Shown here piece after piece: positions 53,872 to 63,170 of a stretch of DNA of 64,000 nucleotides. The notes under the pieces were generated by a model, which did no database searches, was not told the origin of the DNA, and was given only the letters and a program-made list of their open reading frames with translations. The first letter of the stretch is position 1. Every line of letters begins with the position of its first letter. The position numbers were made by a program, and so were the translations under genes. This DNA is from Flavobacteriaceae bacterium (GTDB lineage: Bacteria > Bacteroidota > Bacteroidia > Flavobacteriales > Flavobacteriaceae): the NCBI GenBank assembly GCA_009827225.1, contig WUAI01000015.1, positions 1 through 64,000 of the forward strand, given 5' to 3'.

Positions 53872-55157
53872 ATTCAACCAATACCAAAGAATTGAATAAA
53901 AACTCCTTACAATATGCGTCTCATTGTGATTCAGAAGATGAATTGGCTCTTTTTCGACAGAAGTTTCATATGCCTGTCGATGAAGCAGGTAATGAACTGA
54001 TCTATTTCTGCGGAAATTCGCTGGGTTTACAACCTAAGATCACCTCAGATTACTTGAAGCAAGAACTGGATGATTGGGCAACTTTGGGCGTTGAAGGTCA
54101 TACCGACGCTAGGCATCCGTGGATGCCCTACCACGAATTTTTGACCGAAAGTATGGCCGAACTTGTGGGAGCGAAACCTTCAGAGGTGGTTATTATGAAT
54201 GGCCTTACCGCAAACCTCCATCTAATGATGGTTTCATTTTATAGACCTACCTCAAAAAAATATAAGATCGTTATTGAACGAGACGCTTTCCCCAGTGATA
54301 AATACGCTGTTGAAAGTCAATTGAGATTTCATGGCCATGATCCGGAAGATGGTTTGATATTATGGAACCCTCCGGAAGGTGAAGAAATTTGCACCATGGA
54401 AGGGCTTGAGAAAATTATGGAAGAAGAAGGTGATGAGATCGCACTCATCATGATTGGAACTACCAACTATTACAGTGGACAACATTTTCCGCTTAAAAAG
54501 ATTACGGAACTGGGACATCAGTATGATTGCCTCGTTGGATTTGACCTGGCACACGGAGCCGGAAATATTCAACCTGAGTTGCACGATTCCGGTGCCGATT
54601 TTGCCGTCTGGTGTACGTACAAATATCTCAACAGCGGCCCCGGAAGCCTTGGCGGCTGTTTCGTTCATGAACGACATGCTCATGATCGAAATCTTAATCG
54701 ATTTGCGGGTTGGTGGGGTCATAATAAAAAGACCCGCTTTAATATGCGCCATGAATTTGACGTATTGCCCGGAGCTGAAGGCTGGCAATTGAGCAATCCC
54801 CCGATTTTGTCAATGGCAGCCATTCGCGCTTCTTTGGACATATTTAAGGAAGCAGGCTTTGATCGGCTACGAAAAAAATCGTTGAAGCTTACTGGTTACC
54901 TCGAATTCTTACTCGACGAATTGAACGACGAACGTATTTCTATCATCACTCCGAGAAACCCCGACGAACGAGGTTGTCAATTATCGATTCAGGTCAAGAA
55001 CGCCGATAAACAATTACACGACCGATTGACCGAGGCAGGCGTGATCAGTGATTGGAGAGAGCCGGATGTGATACGGGTGGCTCCGGTACCCTTGTACAAC
55101 AACTTTACCGACGTTTTCAATTTTGTACAACGTCTTAAAAACATTTTGAACCCATAA
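53868..55157 (+). CDS. kynU: kynureninase
   Basis: PLP enzyme splitting (3-hydroxy)kynurenine into (3-hydroxy)anthranilate and alanine. It is 429 aa: FCGNSLGLQP at the N-terminus, GFDLAHGAGNIQPELHDSG (PLP-Asp), and PLP-lysine in AVWCTYKYLNSGPGSLGG. GTG start coupled to the upstream lipoprotein gene. Confidence 0.95.
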   Translation: MNSTNTKELNKNSLQYASHCDSEDELALFRQKFHMPVDEAGNELIYFCGNSLGLQPKITSDYLKQELDDWATLGVEGHTDARHPWMPYHEFLTESMAELVGAKPSEVVIMNGLTANLHLMMVSFYRPTSKKYKIVIERDAFPSDKYAVESQLRFHGHDPEDGLILWNPPEGEEICTMEGLEKIMEEEGDEIALIMIGTTNYYSGQHFPLKKITELGHQYDCLVGFDLAHGAGNIQPELHDSGADFAVWCTYKYLNSGPGSLGGCFVHERHAHDRNLNRFAGWWGHNKKTRFNMRHEFDVLPGAEGWQLSNPPILSMAAIRASLDIFKEAGFDRLRKKSLKLTGYLEFLLDELNDERISIITPRNPDERGCQLSIQVKNADKQLHDRLTEAGVISDWREPDVIRVAPVPLYNNFTDVFNFVQRLKNILNP

Positions 55158-55173
55158 ACTCTGTGTATTGCAG

Positions 55174-56571
55174 ATGAATAAGAACGAACATATTTTAATA
55201 ATTGGAGCAGGATTATGCGGCAGCCTGCTTGCTTTGCGAATGGCCCAACGTGGGTACCGCATTACCCTCGTCGAGAAAAGACCGGATTTACGAAAAGTGA
55301 CCCAGGATGCCGGAAGATCCATCAACCTGGCATTGAGCGACCGTGGTTTGAAAGGTCTTCGCCTGGCAGGGGTTGAAGAGGAAGCACGAAAGCTTTGTAT
55401 ACCTATGCAAGGCCGTATGATTCATGATAAGGCTGGAAACACTTTCCTGAGCAAATACAGCGGTCGTGATCATGAATTTATAAATTCCATTTCGAGACCG
55501 GGTCTCAACATGCTTCTGCTGGACGAAGTGGAACAAATGGATAATGTGACACTTCATTTTAATAAGGGATGCCAGGAAGTGGATCTTGAAAATGCGAGTG
55601 CTACCTTTAAAGATTACGAAACAGGTACTATTGAAAGTTATTCTGGCGATGTACTGTTGGGAACGGATGGAGCAGGATCTGCAGTGCGAAAAAGTATGTT
55701 TGAACATAGAAAATTCTTATTCAGTTTCTCGCAACAGTGGCTTACCCATGGTTATAAGGAACTGGAGATCCCTCCGGCTGAAGACGGCGGATATCGAATT
55801 GATAAAGGGGCGTTGCATATTTGGCCAAGAGGAGCCGATATGCTGATTGCGTTACCCAACCTGGATGGTAGTTTTACGGTTACTCTATTTGCTCCTTATG
55901 AGAATAGTGATTATTGTTTCAATAATCTAACCACTGATTATAAGGTGATGGAATATTTTAATTCCGAGTTTGCAGATATCGTTCCTTTGATCCCGGATCT
56001 CACCAAAGAATTTTTTGACAATCCTACCGGTCCGTTGGGCACCATTAAATGTTCGCCATGGAGTTCCTATGGAAAGACATTAATATTGGGAGATGCGGCA
56101 CATGCTATAGTTCCATTCTACGGACAAGGAATGAATGCCTCCTTTGAAGATGTTGTGGTATTCGACGAAATGGTGGAAAAGCATGAGGGTGATTGGAGTA
56201 AAATATTCTCGGCCTATGAACAGGCCCGTAAAGTGGACACTGATGCGATCGCAGATCTCGCCGTCGACAATTTCCATGAAATGAAGGAGCATACTGCGAG
56301 TCCGCTATTCCAGGAAAAAAGAAAACTGGAAACGGCCCTGGAAGCTCAGTTCCCGAACGATTATAACAGTAAATATTCACTGGTAACATTTAACGAGAAT
56401 ATTCCATACAACGAGGCCATGCGTCGAGGAAGAGCCCAGGATAAGGCAATTCTGAATCTAATCGATGACGGAGTAATTACCGATGAAATGAACCTGGCCG
56501 ATAAACTTGCCGTGGTATTAAAAGAAACCGAAGACATCCTGCATGACGATGCGGTGATCAAAAACCTATAA
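55174..56571 (+). CDS. kmo: kynurenine 3-monooxygenase
   Basis: FAD- and NADPH-dependent hydroxylase making 3-hydroxykynurenine. It is 465 aa from the ATG at 55174. Rossmann motif [18 protein letters not shown], a dinucleotide motif [12 protein letters not shown] and the FAD motif [18 protein letters not shown] are present. C-terminal helix as in the family. Sixteen bases after kynU and two before the RidA gene. Confidence 0.95.
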   Translation: MNKNEHILIIGAGLCGSLLALRMAQRGYRITLVEKRPDLRKVTQDAGRSINLALSDRGLKGLRLAGVEEEARKLCIPMQGRMIHDKAGNTFLSKYSGRDHEFINSISRPGLNMLLLDEVEQMDNVTLHFNKGCQEVDLENASATFKDYETGTIESYSGDVLLGTDGAGSAVRKSMFEHRKFLFSFSQQWLTHGYKELEIPPAEDGGYRIDKGALHIWPRGADMLIALPNLDGSFTVTLFAPYENSDYCFNNLTTDYKVMEYFNSEFADIVPLIPDLTKEFFDNPTGPLGTIKCSPWSSYGKTLILGDAAHAIVPFYGQGMNASFEDVVVFDEMVEKHEGDWSKIFSAYEQARKVDTDAIADLAVDNFHEMKEHTASPLFQEKRKLETALEAQFPNDYNSKYSLVTFNENIPYNEAMRRGRAQDKAILNLIDDGVITDEMNLADKLAVVLKETEDILHDDAVIKNL

Positions 56572-56573
56572 AT

Positions 56574-56990
56574 ATGAAAAGTAGATTGGTAGAAGGAAAA
56601 GCGACTCCGAGAGGTGCCTATCCACATGTAAAAAGAGCGGGCGACTTTATTTTTGTAAGCGGAACCAGTTCCCGTCTCCCTGACAATAGCTTTGCAGGAG
56701 TTCACCAGGTGGATGAAATGGGCACGATGCGACTGGATGTGCGAGAGCAGACCAGAGCGGTGTTGGAAAACATTCGGGATTATCTGGCCACCGAAGGTGC
56801 CACTCTGGAAGACGTGGTGGACGTTACCTCTTTTCTGGTGAATATGAACGACTTTGCTGGTTACAACGAAGTCTATGCAGAATTCTTCAGTAAAGAAACA
56901 GGGCCGGCAAGAACAACGGTAGCAGTTCACCAATTACCCCATCCAAATTTGGTGGTGGAAATAAAAGCTATGGCGTATAAGCCATTATAG
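56574..56990 (+). CDS. RidA-family deaminase (probable 2-aminomuconate deaminase)
   Basis: A 138-aa RidA/YjgF protein. Signature region [20 protein letters not shown], with the substrate-binding Arg; [13 protein letters not shown] and [11 protein letters not shown] precede it. Within this operon, deamination of 2-aminomuconate to 4-oxalocrotonate is the natural role; this is inference from context. Confidence 0.85.
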   Translation: MKSRLVEGKATPRGAYPHVKRAGDFIFVSGTSSRLPDNSFAGVHQVDEMGTMRLDVREQTRAVLENIRDYLATEGATLEDVVDVTSFLVNMNDFAGYNEVYAEFFSKETGPARTTVAVHQLPHPNLVVEIKAMAYKPL

Positions 56991-56991
56991 T

Positions 56992-58443
56992 ATGCTAAAA
57001 ATTCAAAATTATATCAACGGCGAATATTGCGATCCTTCGGAAGGAAAATGGCTGGACAACTATAATCCGGGCAATGGAGAGGTGTATGCACAAATCGCAA
57101 ACTCTGATGCCAGCGACGTAGCAAAGGCCTATGAAGCGGCGCGTAATGCATTCCCGTCCTGGTCGAATACTCCCATTGAGACCCGAAGCCGAATTTTACT
57201 GAACGTTTCTGAATTGATCGAGGCTAATTTAGGTCGACTGGCAGAAGCCGAAAGTAAAGACAATGGCAAACCACTGAGTTTGGCTACAAAGGTGGATATT
57301 CCCCGGGCTTCGGCCAATTTTCGGTTTTTTGCGAACGCAATTACGCAATTTGCTTCGGAAGCGCATGAAAGTGTGGGACTGGATTCCATGAATTTCACCC
57401 TTCGGCAGCCTATCGGTGTGGTAGGATGTATCTCTCCATGGAACTTGCCCCTTTATTTATTCACCTGGAAGGTAGCACCTGCTATTGCAGCAGGAAATAC
57501 AGTGGTAGCCAAGCCCAGTGAAGTGACACCTCTTACCGCCTACCTACTTGGCGAAATCCTTACAGAAGCAGGCCTTCCTCCGGGAGTCTTAAATATTATT
57601 CATGGTGAAGGCCCAAGCGCCGGACAAGCCATCGTGGAACATCCGGGAATCAAGGCCATTTCTTTTACCGGTGGTACAAAAACCGGGGAGCATTTAGCAA
57701 GAACAGCAGCTCCGATGTTTAAAAAATTATCGCTGGAACTGGGAGGTAAAAACCCGAACCTGATCTTCGCAGATTGTGATTATGAAGAAATGCTGAACAT
57801 CACCGTACGCTCTTCTTTTGCCAATCAAGGGCAAATTTGTCTCTGCGGAAGCAGGATCTTTGTGGAAGAAACCTTGTACGAGAAATTTAAATCGGATTTC
57901 GTGGAAAAGGTATCCCAATTGAAGGTAGGTCATCCATCCGAAGATGTGAACCTGGGTGCCGTGGTATCTCAACCTCATATGGAAAAGGTGTTGTCCTATA
58001 TTAAGATTGGTGTTGAGGAAGGTGGCAAGATACTTTGCGGAGGGAACCGTGTGAAGGTCCAAGGATATGAAAATGGTTATTACCTGGAACCCACGGTTAT
58101 CGAAGTGTATGATGATCAATGTAGAGTAAACCAGGAAGAAATATTCGGACCAGTGGTTACCATCATGCCATTTAAAGACGAAGCCGATGCCTTGTCCAAG
58201 GCGAATAGTGTGAAATATGGTTTGTCTTCTACCCTGTGGACCAAAGATGTGGATCGGATCATGCGTGTTTCCAAAAGGTTGGAAGCCGGAATCGTGTGGG
58301 TAAATACCTGGCTGAACCGGGACCTACGAACACCCTTTGGAGGCGTAAAAGCAAGTGGTGTGGGGCGCGAAGGCGGTTTTGAAGCCTTAAGATTCTTCAC
58401 AGAACCTAAAAATGTGTGTATTAAATACAATCAGAATAGTTAA
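56992..58443 (+). CDS. aldehyde dehydrogenase (2-aminomuconate semialdehyde type)
   Basis: NAD-dependent aldehyde dehydrogenase of 483 aa. The catalytic Glu is in LELGGKNPN and the catalytic Cys in FANQGQICLCGSRIF; ISPWNLPL and SFTGGTKTG lie in the NAD fold. Its substrate here is probably 2-aminomuconate 6-semialdehyde, produced by the decarboxylase at 59425. One base after the RidA gene. Confidence 0.92.
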   Translation: MLKIQNYINGEYCDPSEGKWLDNYNPGNGEVYAQIANSDASDVAKAYEAARNAFPSWSNTPIETRSRILLNVSELIEANLGRLAEAESKDNGKPLSLATKVDIPRASANFRFFANAITQFASEAHESVGLDSMNFTLRQPIGVVGCISPWNLPLYLFTWKVAPAIAAGNTVVAKPSEVTPLTAYLLGEILTEAGLPPGVLNIIHGEGPSAGQAIVEHPGIKAISFTGGTKTGEHLARTAAPMFKKLSLELGGKNPNLIFADCDYEEMLNITVRSSFANQGQICLCGSRIFVEETLYEKFKSDFVEKVSQLKVGHPSEDVNLGAVVSQPHMEKVLSYIKIGVEEGGKILCGGNRVKVQGYENGYYLEPTVIEVYDDQCRVNQEEIFGPVVTIMPFKDEADALSKANSVKYGLSSTLWTKDVDRIMRVSKRLEAGIVWVNTWLNRDLRTPFGGVKASGVGREGGFEALRFFTEPKNVCIKYNQNS

Positions 58444-58472
58444 ATTCGAACGTTGTACAGAGAAAGGAATTC

Positions 58473-59258
58473 ATGAACTTAAACCTAACAAACAAAAATG
58501 CCCTTGTATGTGGGGCCAGTGCAGGAATCGGTAAAGCCAGTGCCATGGAATTGGCCCATCTTGGAGCAAACATTACCCTGGTGGCAAGAAGTGAAGAGAA
58601 GTTAAAATCGGTGTTGGCGGAATTACCGTCCAACGCTGATCAATCGCACAATTACCTTGTGGCAGATTTCGATGATCCGGAAGATCTCAAAGAAAAAGTG
58701 ATCCTGGCCACCCAGCAAAAGAACTACCACATCCTGATCAATAATACCGGAGGTCCAAAAGGAGGCCCGATTTTTTCTGCGGAAGTATCCGAATTCACCA
58801 AGGCTTTTTCGCAGCATCTTGTTTGCAATCAAATACTGGTGCAGAATGTAGTCCCTGGCATGAAACAAGATAGATACGGACGGATTATCAATATTATTTC
58901 CACCTCGGTGAAACAACCCATCGACGGTTTAGGTGTAAGCAACACCATACGAGGCGCAGTGGCCAACTGGAGTAAAACGCTAGCGAATGAATTGGGTAGT
59001 TTCGGGATTACGGTTAATAATGTTCTTCCCGGATTTACCGCGACGGACCGCCTCGATGACATCATCGCAAATGCGGCCAGAAAGTTTGGGACATCAAAAG
59101 AAGAAGCTTCTAAAATGATGAAAGGTTTTGTTCCTGCCAAGCGATTTGCTGCACCCGAAGAGATCGCTTATGCCGTTGCCTTTCTTGCCAGTGAAGCAGC
59201 TTCCTATATCAACGGAATTAATGTTCCTGTTGATGGTGGAAGAACAAAATCTTTGTAA
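58473..59258 (+). CDS. SDR family protein without the catalytic Tyr/Lys
   Basis: A 261-aa short-chain dehydrogenase fold. The cofactor motif GASAGIGK (14-21) and NNTGG (90-94) are intact and the Ser strand is NIISTSV (140-146). Where YxxxK is expected the sequence reads LGVSNTIRGAV (153-163), with no Tyr and no Lys. It probably binds a cofactor but may not follow the usual mechanism. Its role in the operon is unknown. Confidence 0.85.
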   Translation: MNLNLTNKNALVCGASAGIGKASAMELAHLGANITLVARSEEKLKSVLAELPSNADQSHNYLVADFDDPEDLKEKVILATQQKNYHILINNTGGPKGGPIFSAEVSEFTKAFSQHLVCNQILVQNVVPGMKQDRYGRIINIISTSVKQPIDGLGVSNTIRGAVANWSKTLANELGSFGITVNNVLPGFTATDRLDDIIANAARKFGTSKEEASKMMKGFVPAKRFAAPEEIAYAVAFLASEAASYINGINVPVDGGRTKSL

Positions 59259-59266
59259 CTTTATAC

Positions 59267-59410
59267 GATACGCGTGAGGGGTTGAAACGGCATCCCCTGT
59301 AGTGCCCGAAAAGTAGAGCGAAGCTCACTTCAGGACTACTGCAGGGATACAGTGTAAAACCCGACCCGTCGTGCAATGAGCACCGCGAATTGCCCAAGGG
59401 GCACGCCCAA
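59267..59410. repeat. GC-rich structured intergenic element
   Basis: In the 166-bp gap between the SDR and decarboxylase genes. Pairings visible: GCGTG (59272-59276) with CACGC (59402-59406), GGGTT (59279-59283) with AACCC (59358-59362), ATCCC-C-TG-TAGT (59292-59303) with the complementary run ending at 59348, an inner AAGT-A-GAGC/GCTC-ACTT hairpin (59311-59330), and GTGC-AATGA-GCAC (59371-59383). It resembles a REP-like or structured RNA element; only one copy is seen here. Confidence 0.6.
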
Positions 59411-59424
59411 AACAACCACCATTC

Positions 59425-60507
59425 ATGAAACGTAAACTTCGAATTAACGGCCATTCTCATCTGCTTCCCTATCCGGAAGAAATTCCTGATTTCATGAAAG
59501 AAAGTGGAATATTCTGGGTGGACGAGGATCGTAAGTTCATGCTTCAGAAGAATTGGAGCCGGCCGGTGACCGATTCGAGTTTCTTTCTCAAAGAAAAACT
59601 GGAATGGATGGATAAGTTTAAGATCGATCATGCGGTGGTCTTGAATTTGTCCCAGTTATACGGAAATGGCCTCCGACTGGAAGAAATGAAGAAAGCTTTG
59701 CGTTTTCAAAATGATTTTAACGCGCGAGTGCAGCATGACAATCCTTCGAAATTTACTTGTGGATTTGTAGTGCATCCCGGATTTGTTCGGGGAGCGCTAT
59801 GGGAAATAGAACGTTGTGTTGAAGATTTAGGCCTTCAGCTTCTTTGCTTGCCCACTCACTATATGGATACTATTGGTACGTGGCGTTGTATTTTTGACGA
59901 AGAGAACGAACCGATTTTTGAACTGGCCAGTAAGTACAACCTTGCTGTGGAGATCCACCCCTACGATGGAGAAAAGTTCATTTTACTGGAGAATACCTCC
60001 TGGCGTTTCCACCTCATCTGGATGTTGGCACAATGCGCAGATGCTTATCATTTCCTTACCCTGAACGGTTATGCCGACAAGTTCCCGAACATGCGTACCT
60101 GTTTCGCACATGGTGGCCAATTGGCACAAATTAACCTGGGAAGAAGGATACAGGGATTCGATGGAAGGCCCGACCTGTTTGAAGGGAAAGTTCATCCAAG
60201 GAAGTCGGTGGGACATAAAAACATCTTCTTCGATACCTTGGTACACGACACAGGATCCTTAAAACTTTTAGTAGAAAACCAGGGGCCAAAGCAGGTGCTT
60301 GTTGGGCTTGATGATCCATATCCGTTGGGAGAAATGGAAAGCGCACCTCAATCCTCGTATCCCGGAAAGATATTGGATCTTGCCATGGAACGTGACATAG
60401 TTACGGAAGCCCAGGCAGATGCCATGTGGGAAGATAATGTGATCCAATGGCTTTGTGGAGATGACGAAGCGGCCAAACAAAAATTGCTCGACCGAATATT
60501 AAGTTAA
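59425..60507 (+). CDS. amidohydrolase, 2-amino-3-carboxymuconate-6-semialdehyde decarboxylase (ACMSD-like)
   Basis: Zinc enzyme of 360 aa that in this pathway diverts aminocarboxymuconate semialdehyde away from quinolinate. Metal ligands: HSHLLPY (HxH, residues 10-12), HPGFV, FAHGG and LVGLDDPYPLGE (catalytic Asp). Length and motif order fit ACMSD. It overlaps the O-methyltransferase start by one base (TAATG). Confidence 0.88.
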   Translation: MKRKLRINGHSHLLPYPEEIPDFMKESGIFWVDEDRKFMLQKNWSRPVTDSSFFLKEKLEWMDKFKIDHAVVLNLSQLYGNGLRLEEMKKALRFQNDFNARVQHDNPSKFTCGFVVHPGFVRGALWEIERCVEDLGLQLLCLPTHYMDTIGTWRCIFDEENEPIFELASKYNLAVEIHPYDGEKFILLENTSWRFHLIWMLAQCADAYHFLTLNGYADKFPNMRTCFAHGGQLAQINLGRRIQGFDGRPDLFEGKVHPRKSVGHKNIFFDTLVHDTGSLKLLVENQGPKQVLVGLDDPYPLGEMESAPQSSYPGKILDLAMERDIVTEAQADAMWEDNVIQWLCGDDEAAKQKLLDRILS

Positions 60508-61148
60508 TGGATTTCCTACCCCAAAAAATTGACGATTACGCCGTCGCGCACTCACAACCCGAACCTAAATTACTGGCTGAACTTTCCAGGGAGACATGGC
60601 AAAAAGTCTTAGCCCCGCGAATGCTTAGCGGTCATTTTCAGGGTAGAGTACTTAGCATGCTATCCAAACTCATCGGTCCCCGGAATATTTTGGAGATTGG
60701 AACCTATACCGGATATTCGGCACTTTGTTTAGCAGAGGGAATGAAACCGGACGGACAATTGCACACCATCGATATCAACGAAGAGTTGCATGACCTGCAG
60801 CGTAAGTATTTTGATAAATCGGAGTACAGTGAGCGTATCTTTCAGCATACAGGAAATGCGCTGGAGATCATACCGCAATTGGATCAAACGTTTGATTTAG
60901 TGTTCATCGATGCAGACAAAAGAAACTATCCGGCTTATCTCGAAATGCTGTTACCCAAACTTCCTTCCGGAGCGGTGATCCTTAGCGATAATGTATTATG
61001 GAGCGGAAAGGTGGTGGAATCTGTAGATCCTGACGACCTGGATACAAAAGCCATCCTGGCTTACAACAAGACGCTAAAGGAACACCCGAGGTTAGAAACG
61101 GTGCTACTACCCGTCCGCGACGGACTCACAATTTCCCGTGTTATCTAA
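60507..61148 (+). CDS. O-methyltransferase (COMT-like)
   Basis: A 213-aa SAM-dependent O-methyltransferase. Motif I is ILEIGTYTGYSALCLAEG and the metal/substrate motif is FIDADKRNYPAYLE; VILSDNVLWSGKV follows. The family methylates catechols and caffeoyl-CoA. Coupled to the decarboxylase gene, it may act on an aromatic intermediate, which is inference. Confidence 0.87.
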   Translation: MDFLPQKIDDYAVAHSQPEPKLLAELSRETWQKVLAPRMLSGHFQGRVLSMLSKLIGPRNILEIGTYTGYSALCLAEGMKPDGQLHTIDINEELHDLQRKYFDKSEYSERIFQHTGNALEIIPQLDQTFDLVFIDADKRNYPAYLEMLLPKLPSGAVILSDNVLWSGKVVESVDPDDLDTKAILAYNKTLKEHPRLETVLLPVRDGLTISRVI

Positions 61149-61783
61149 GGAACAAATATTTTGTTTTTAATGGCGTAAATGACCAGGCCGGTGCGATTTC
61201 GCAAATTGAGCTTTTCAAAGATGGCGTTTCGATATCCTTCAATGGTTTTGGGACTCAGGAACATGACATCGGCAATCTCTTTATAGGTCATTTCAGTACA
61301 GGCGTGTTTGATAAATTCCAGTTCTCTTTCCTTTAATATCGCCTGTGGGCTTTCCTTTTCCGAAAGAGAATCAACGAGCACCTTGGTTACTGTATTGGTA
61401 TGGTGAAAACCTTTCTCGATCACTTCAAGAAGGGCGTTGTATAGTTCAGATTTTCTAACATCTTTCATGAGGTACCCTTTAGCACCGGCTCTTAGCATTT
61501 GCAAGATGGTGCTATCATCCTCTTCAATAGAAAGGGCCAGCACTTTCACCTGCGGATAATGCTCGTAGAGATGAGCCGTGGTCTCAATCCCATTTAGAAT
61601 GGGCATATTCACGTCCATTAAAACTATGTCCGGAATATTCTTGGGGTTCTTGAACTTATCCAGTAATTCCTGTCCGTTTTTACAGGTATACAGGACCGTG
61701 AATTGTTCAAAGCCTTCCACCAAACCTCCAATGGCCTGGGATAATAATATATGATCGTCTACGACGGCTACAGAGTATGTCAT
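61145..61783 (-). CDS. NarL/LuxR-type response regulator
   Basis: A 212-aa DNA-binding regulator. The receiver domain has the acidic pair VDDH (9-10) and phospho-Asp in IVLMDVNMP (Asp57); the C-terminal HTH has EMTYKEIADVMFLSPKTIEG and KLNLRNRTGL. Its ATG overlaps the kinase stop by four bases, so the two form a pair. It ends tail to tail with the O-methyltransferase. Confidence 0.93.
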   Translation of the reverse strand: MTYSVAVVDDHILLSQAIGGLVEGFEQFTVLYTCKNGQELLDKFKNPKNIPDIVLMDVNMPILNGIETTAHLYEHYPQVKVLALSIEEDDSTILQMLRAGAKGYLMKDVRKSELYNALLEVIEKGFHHTNTVTKVLVDSLSEKESPQAILKERELEFIKHACTEMTYKEIADVMFLSPKTIEGYRNAIFEKLNLRNRTGLVIYAIKNKIFVP

Positions 61784-62550
61784 GGTTGTTCTTTTTTGTA
61801 AGTTAGGTAAAATTGTGTTCCCTCCTCTTTTTTGGATACGATCAGGGCATCCGCATTGATAAGTTGTGCACGGCTTTTAATATTGGTGAGGCCTATCCCT
61901 TTATGTTCTTCAATGGATACGGTATCAAAGCCTACCCCATTATCCTCTGCTTTTATGGAGAGTGTATTGTTATCGTATTCCACATTGACAGAGAGTTGTG
62001 TGGCTTTCGAGTGTTTAATGGTATTGGTAAAAAACTCCTGAAGCATTCTGAAAATGATCACCTCCACCTTATTGTCGAGTTCGAAGGTTTCTTCGGAAAA
62101 AGTAAGCGATGCCGTTAGATACTTCATTCGATTGAATCTTTCGATCTCCAGTTTAAGGGCTTCAACGAGAGATAATTTTTTGAAGGTATCGGGATTGATA
62201 AGCTTGGACAGGCTGCGCAATTCCGTAAGGCTTTTGGCGATGGTTTCTGAAGCTTCTGTGAGTCCGGGAGAGCTTTCTTCGGCATTCATCAATTGAATTT
62301 TTGCAAGTGTAAGCATCTGCCCAATGTTATCATGTAACTCCCAACTAATATTCCTCAGGGTCTCTTCCCTGATCTCCACCTGTGTTTCTATGATCTCTTC
62401 TCTAAAACGGTTCTCTGCATCTTGTTGTTCTTTCAGCAGTTTGTTTTTTCGTTTCTGAAATATGGCAAACAACAAAATTACGGTCAGCGCCAGGCAAAAG
62501 GCGATGATCGAAAAAATGATCAGAAACCATTGTATTTCTTTTTCGTCCAT
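61780..62550 (-). CDS. membrane histidine kinase (HisKA_3 type)
   Basis: A 256-aa kinase from the ATG at 62550. One transmembrane helix (about 8-31), a coiled linker, the dimerisation/phospho-His motif SWELHDNIGQML (His73), and an HATPase with FFTNTIKHSKA, DNGVGFD and KGIGLTNIKSRA. It has no sensor domain of its own, so the preceding membrane protein, whose gene overlaps by 31 bases, may supply it. Confidence 0.88.
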   Translation of the reverse strand: MDEKEIQWFLIIFSIIAFCLALTVILLFAIFQKRKNKLLKEQQDAENRFREEIIETQVEIREETLRNISWELHDNIGQMLTLAKIQLMNAEESSPGLTEASETIAKSLTELRSLSKLINPDTFKKLSLVEALKLEIERFNRMKYLTASLTFSEETFELDNKVEVIIFRMLQEFFTNTIKHSKATQLSVNVEYDNNTLSIKAEDNGVGFDTVSIEEHKGIGLTNIKSRAQLINADALIVSKKEEGTQFYLTYKKEQP

Positions 62551-63161
62551 ACGAATCCAATAATATAACACCCATAAAGTATCAGGTTGAGACTGATAAT
62601 TATGATCAAATAACTAACCCCCGAAATGTCCATATACTCGGTTAGGAACATCAATGGGATCATCCCCATATAAAACAACAGCAGCGCCGTTGATATCCAA
62701 AAGCTTAGCTTGTATTTTACAATCAGCACCTCGTCACTATTCAGCAATTTATAAAAATGGAACATCGTGAGTACCAATACGAATAATGCTCCCGTAATAA
62801 AGGTGTACTTATGATATTCATTCCAAGTTTGGAAAAATAAACTAAAGATGGCAACGATCGAGAAAACAATGGTAAAAACCATAACCCATTTCCTGAATAC
62901 TTTACTCTTTAAAATGGTGTAATACCAGTAAAAGTAGAAGAGCAGGCTCGTGATGGTAAAGGCGTTGTATAGCCAATAGTTTCCTATATCGAATACAGGC
63001 CTAAGCAAAGCTCCAGTAAGATCTACAAAAAATGTATACCACAGGAAAAAGAGAAAAAACTTCTCGCTCGAGAAAATATACTTGCTATAGTAGACCGTGG
63101 CGGCTAGCGCTGCCGCCAGTTCCAGACCATTGACGATATATAGCAAGTACCTTGTCTCCAT
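62520..63161 (-). CDS. multi-pass membrane protein of the two-component operon
   Basis: A 213-aa hydrophobic protein with about seven transmembrane segments and aromatic-rich loops (DIGNYWLYNAF, FFQTWNEYHKYTF). I do not recognise a family, although it resembles membrane sensors placed beside Bacteroidetes histidine kinases. It overlaps the kinase gene and follows the lipoprotein gene by nine bases, suggesting a sensing unit. Confidence 0.65.
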   Translation of the reverse strand: METRYLLYIVNGLELAAALAATVYYSKYIFSSEKFFLFFLWYTFFVDLTGALLRPVFDIGNYWLYNAFTITSLLFYFYWYYTILKSKVFRKWVMVFTIVFSIVAIFSLFFQTWNEYHKYTFITGALFVLVLTMFHFYKLLNSDEVLIVKYKLSFWISTALLLFYMGMIPLMFLTEYMDISGVSYLIIIISLNLILYGCYIIGFVWTKKKYNGF

Positions 63162-63170
63162 CTCACCTTT

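Noticed and set aside
54360-54788. 142-codon antisense frame within kynU
   Set aside because: No conserved protein features and fully inside a well-supported gene.
59218-59631. Antisense 137-codon frame over the structured gap and ACMSD start
   Set aside because: No recognised protein; most of it lies in the structured element and the real gene.
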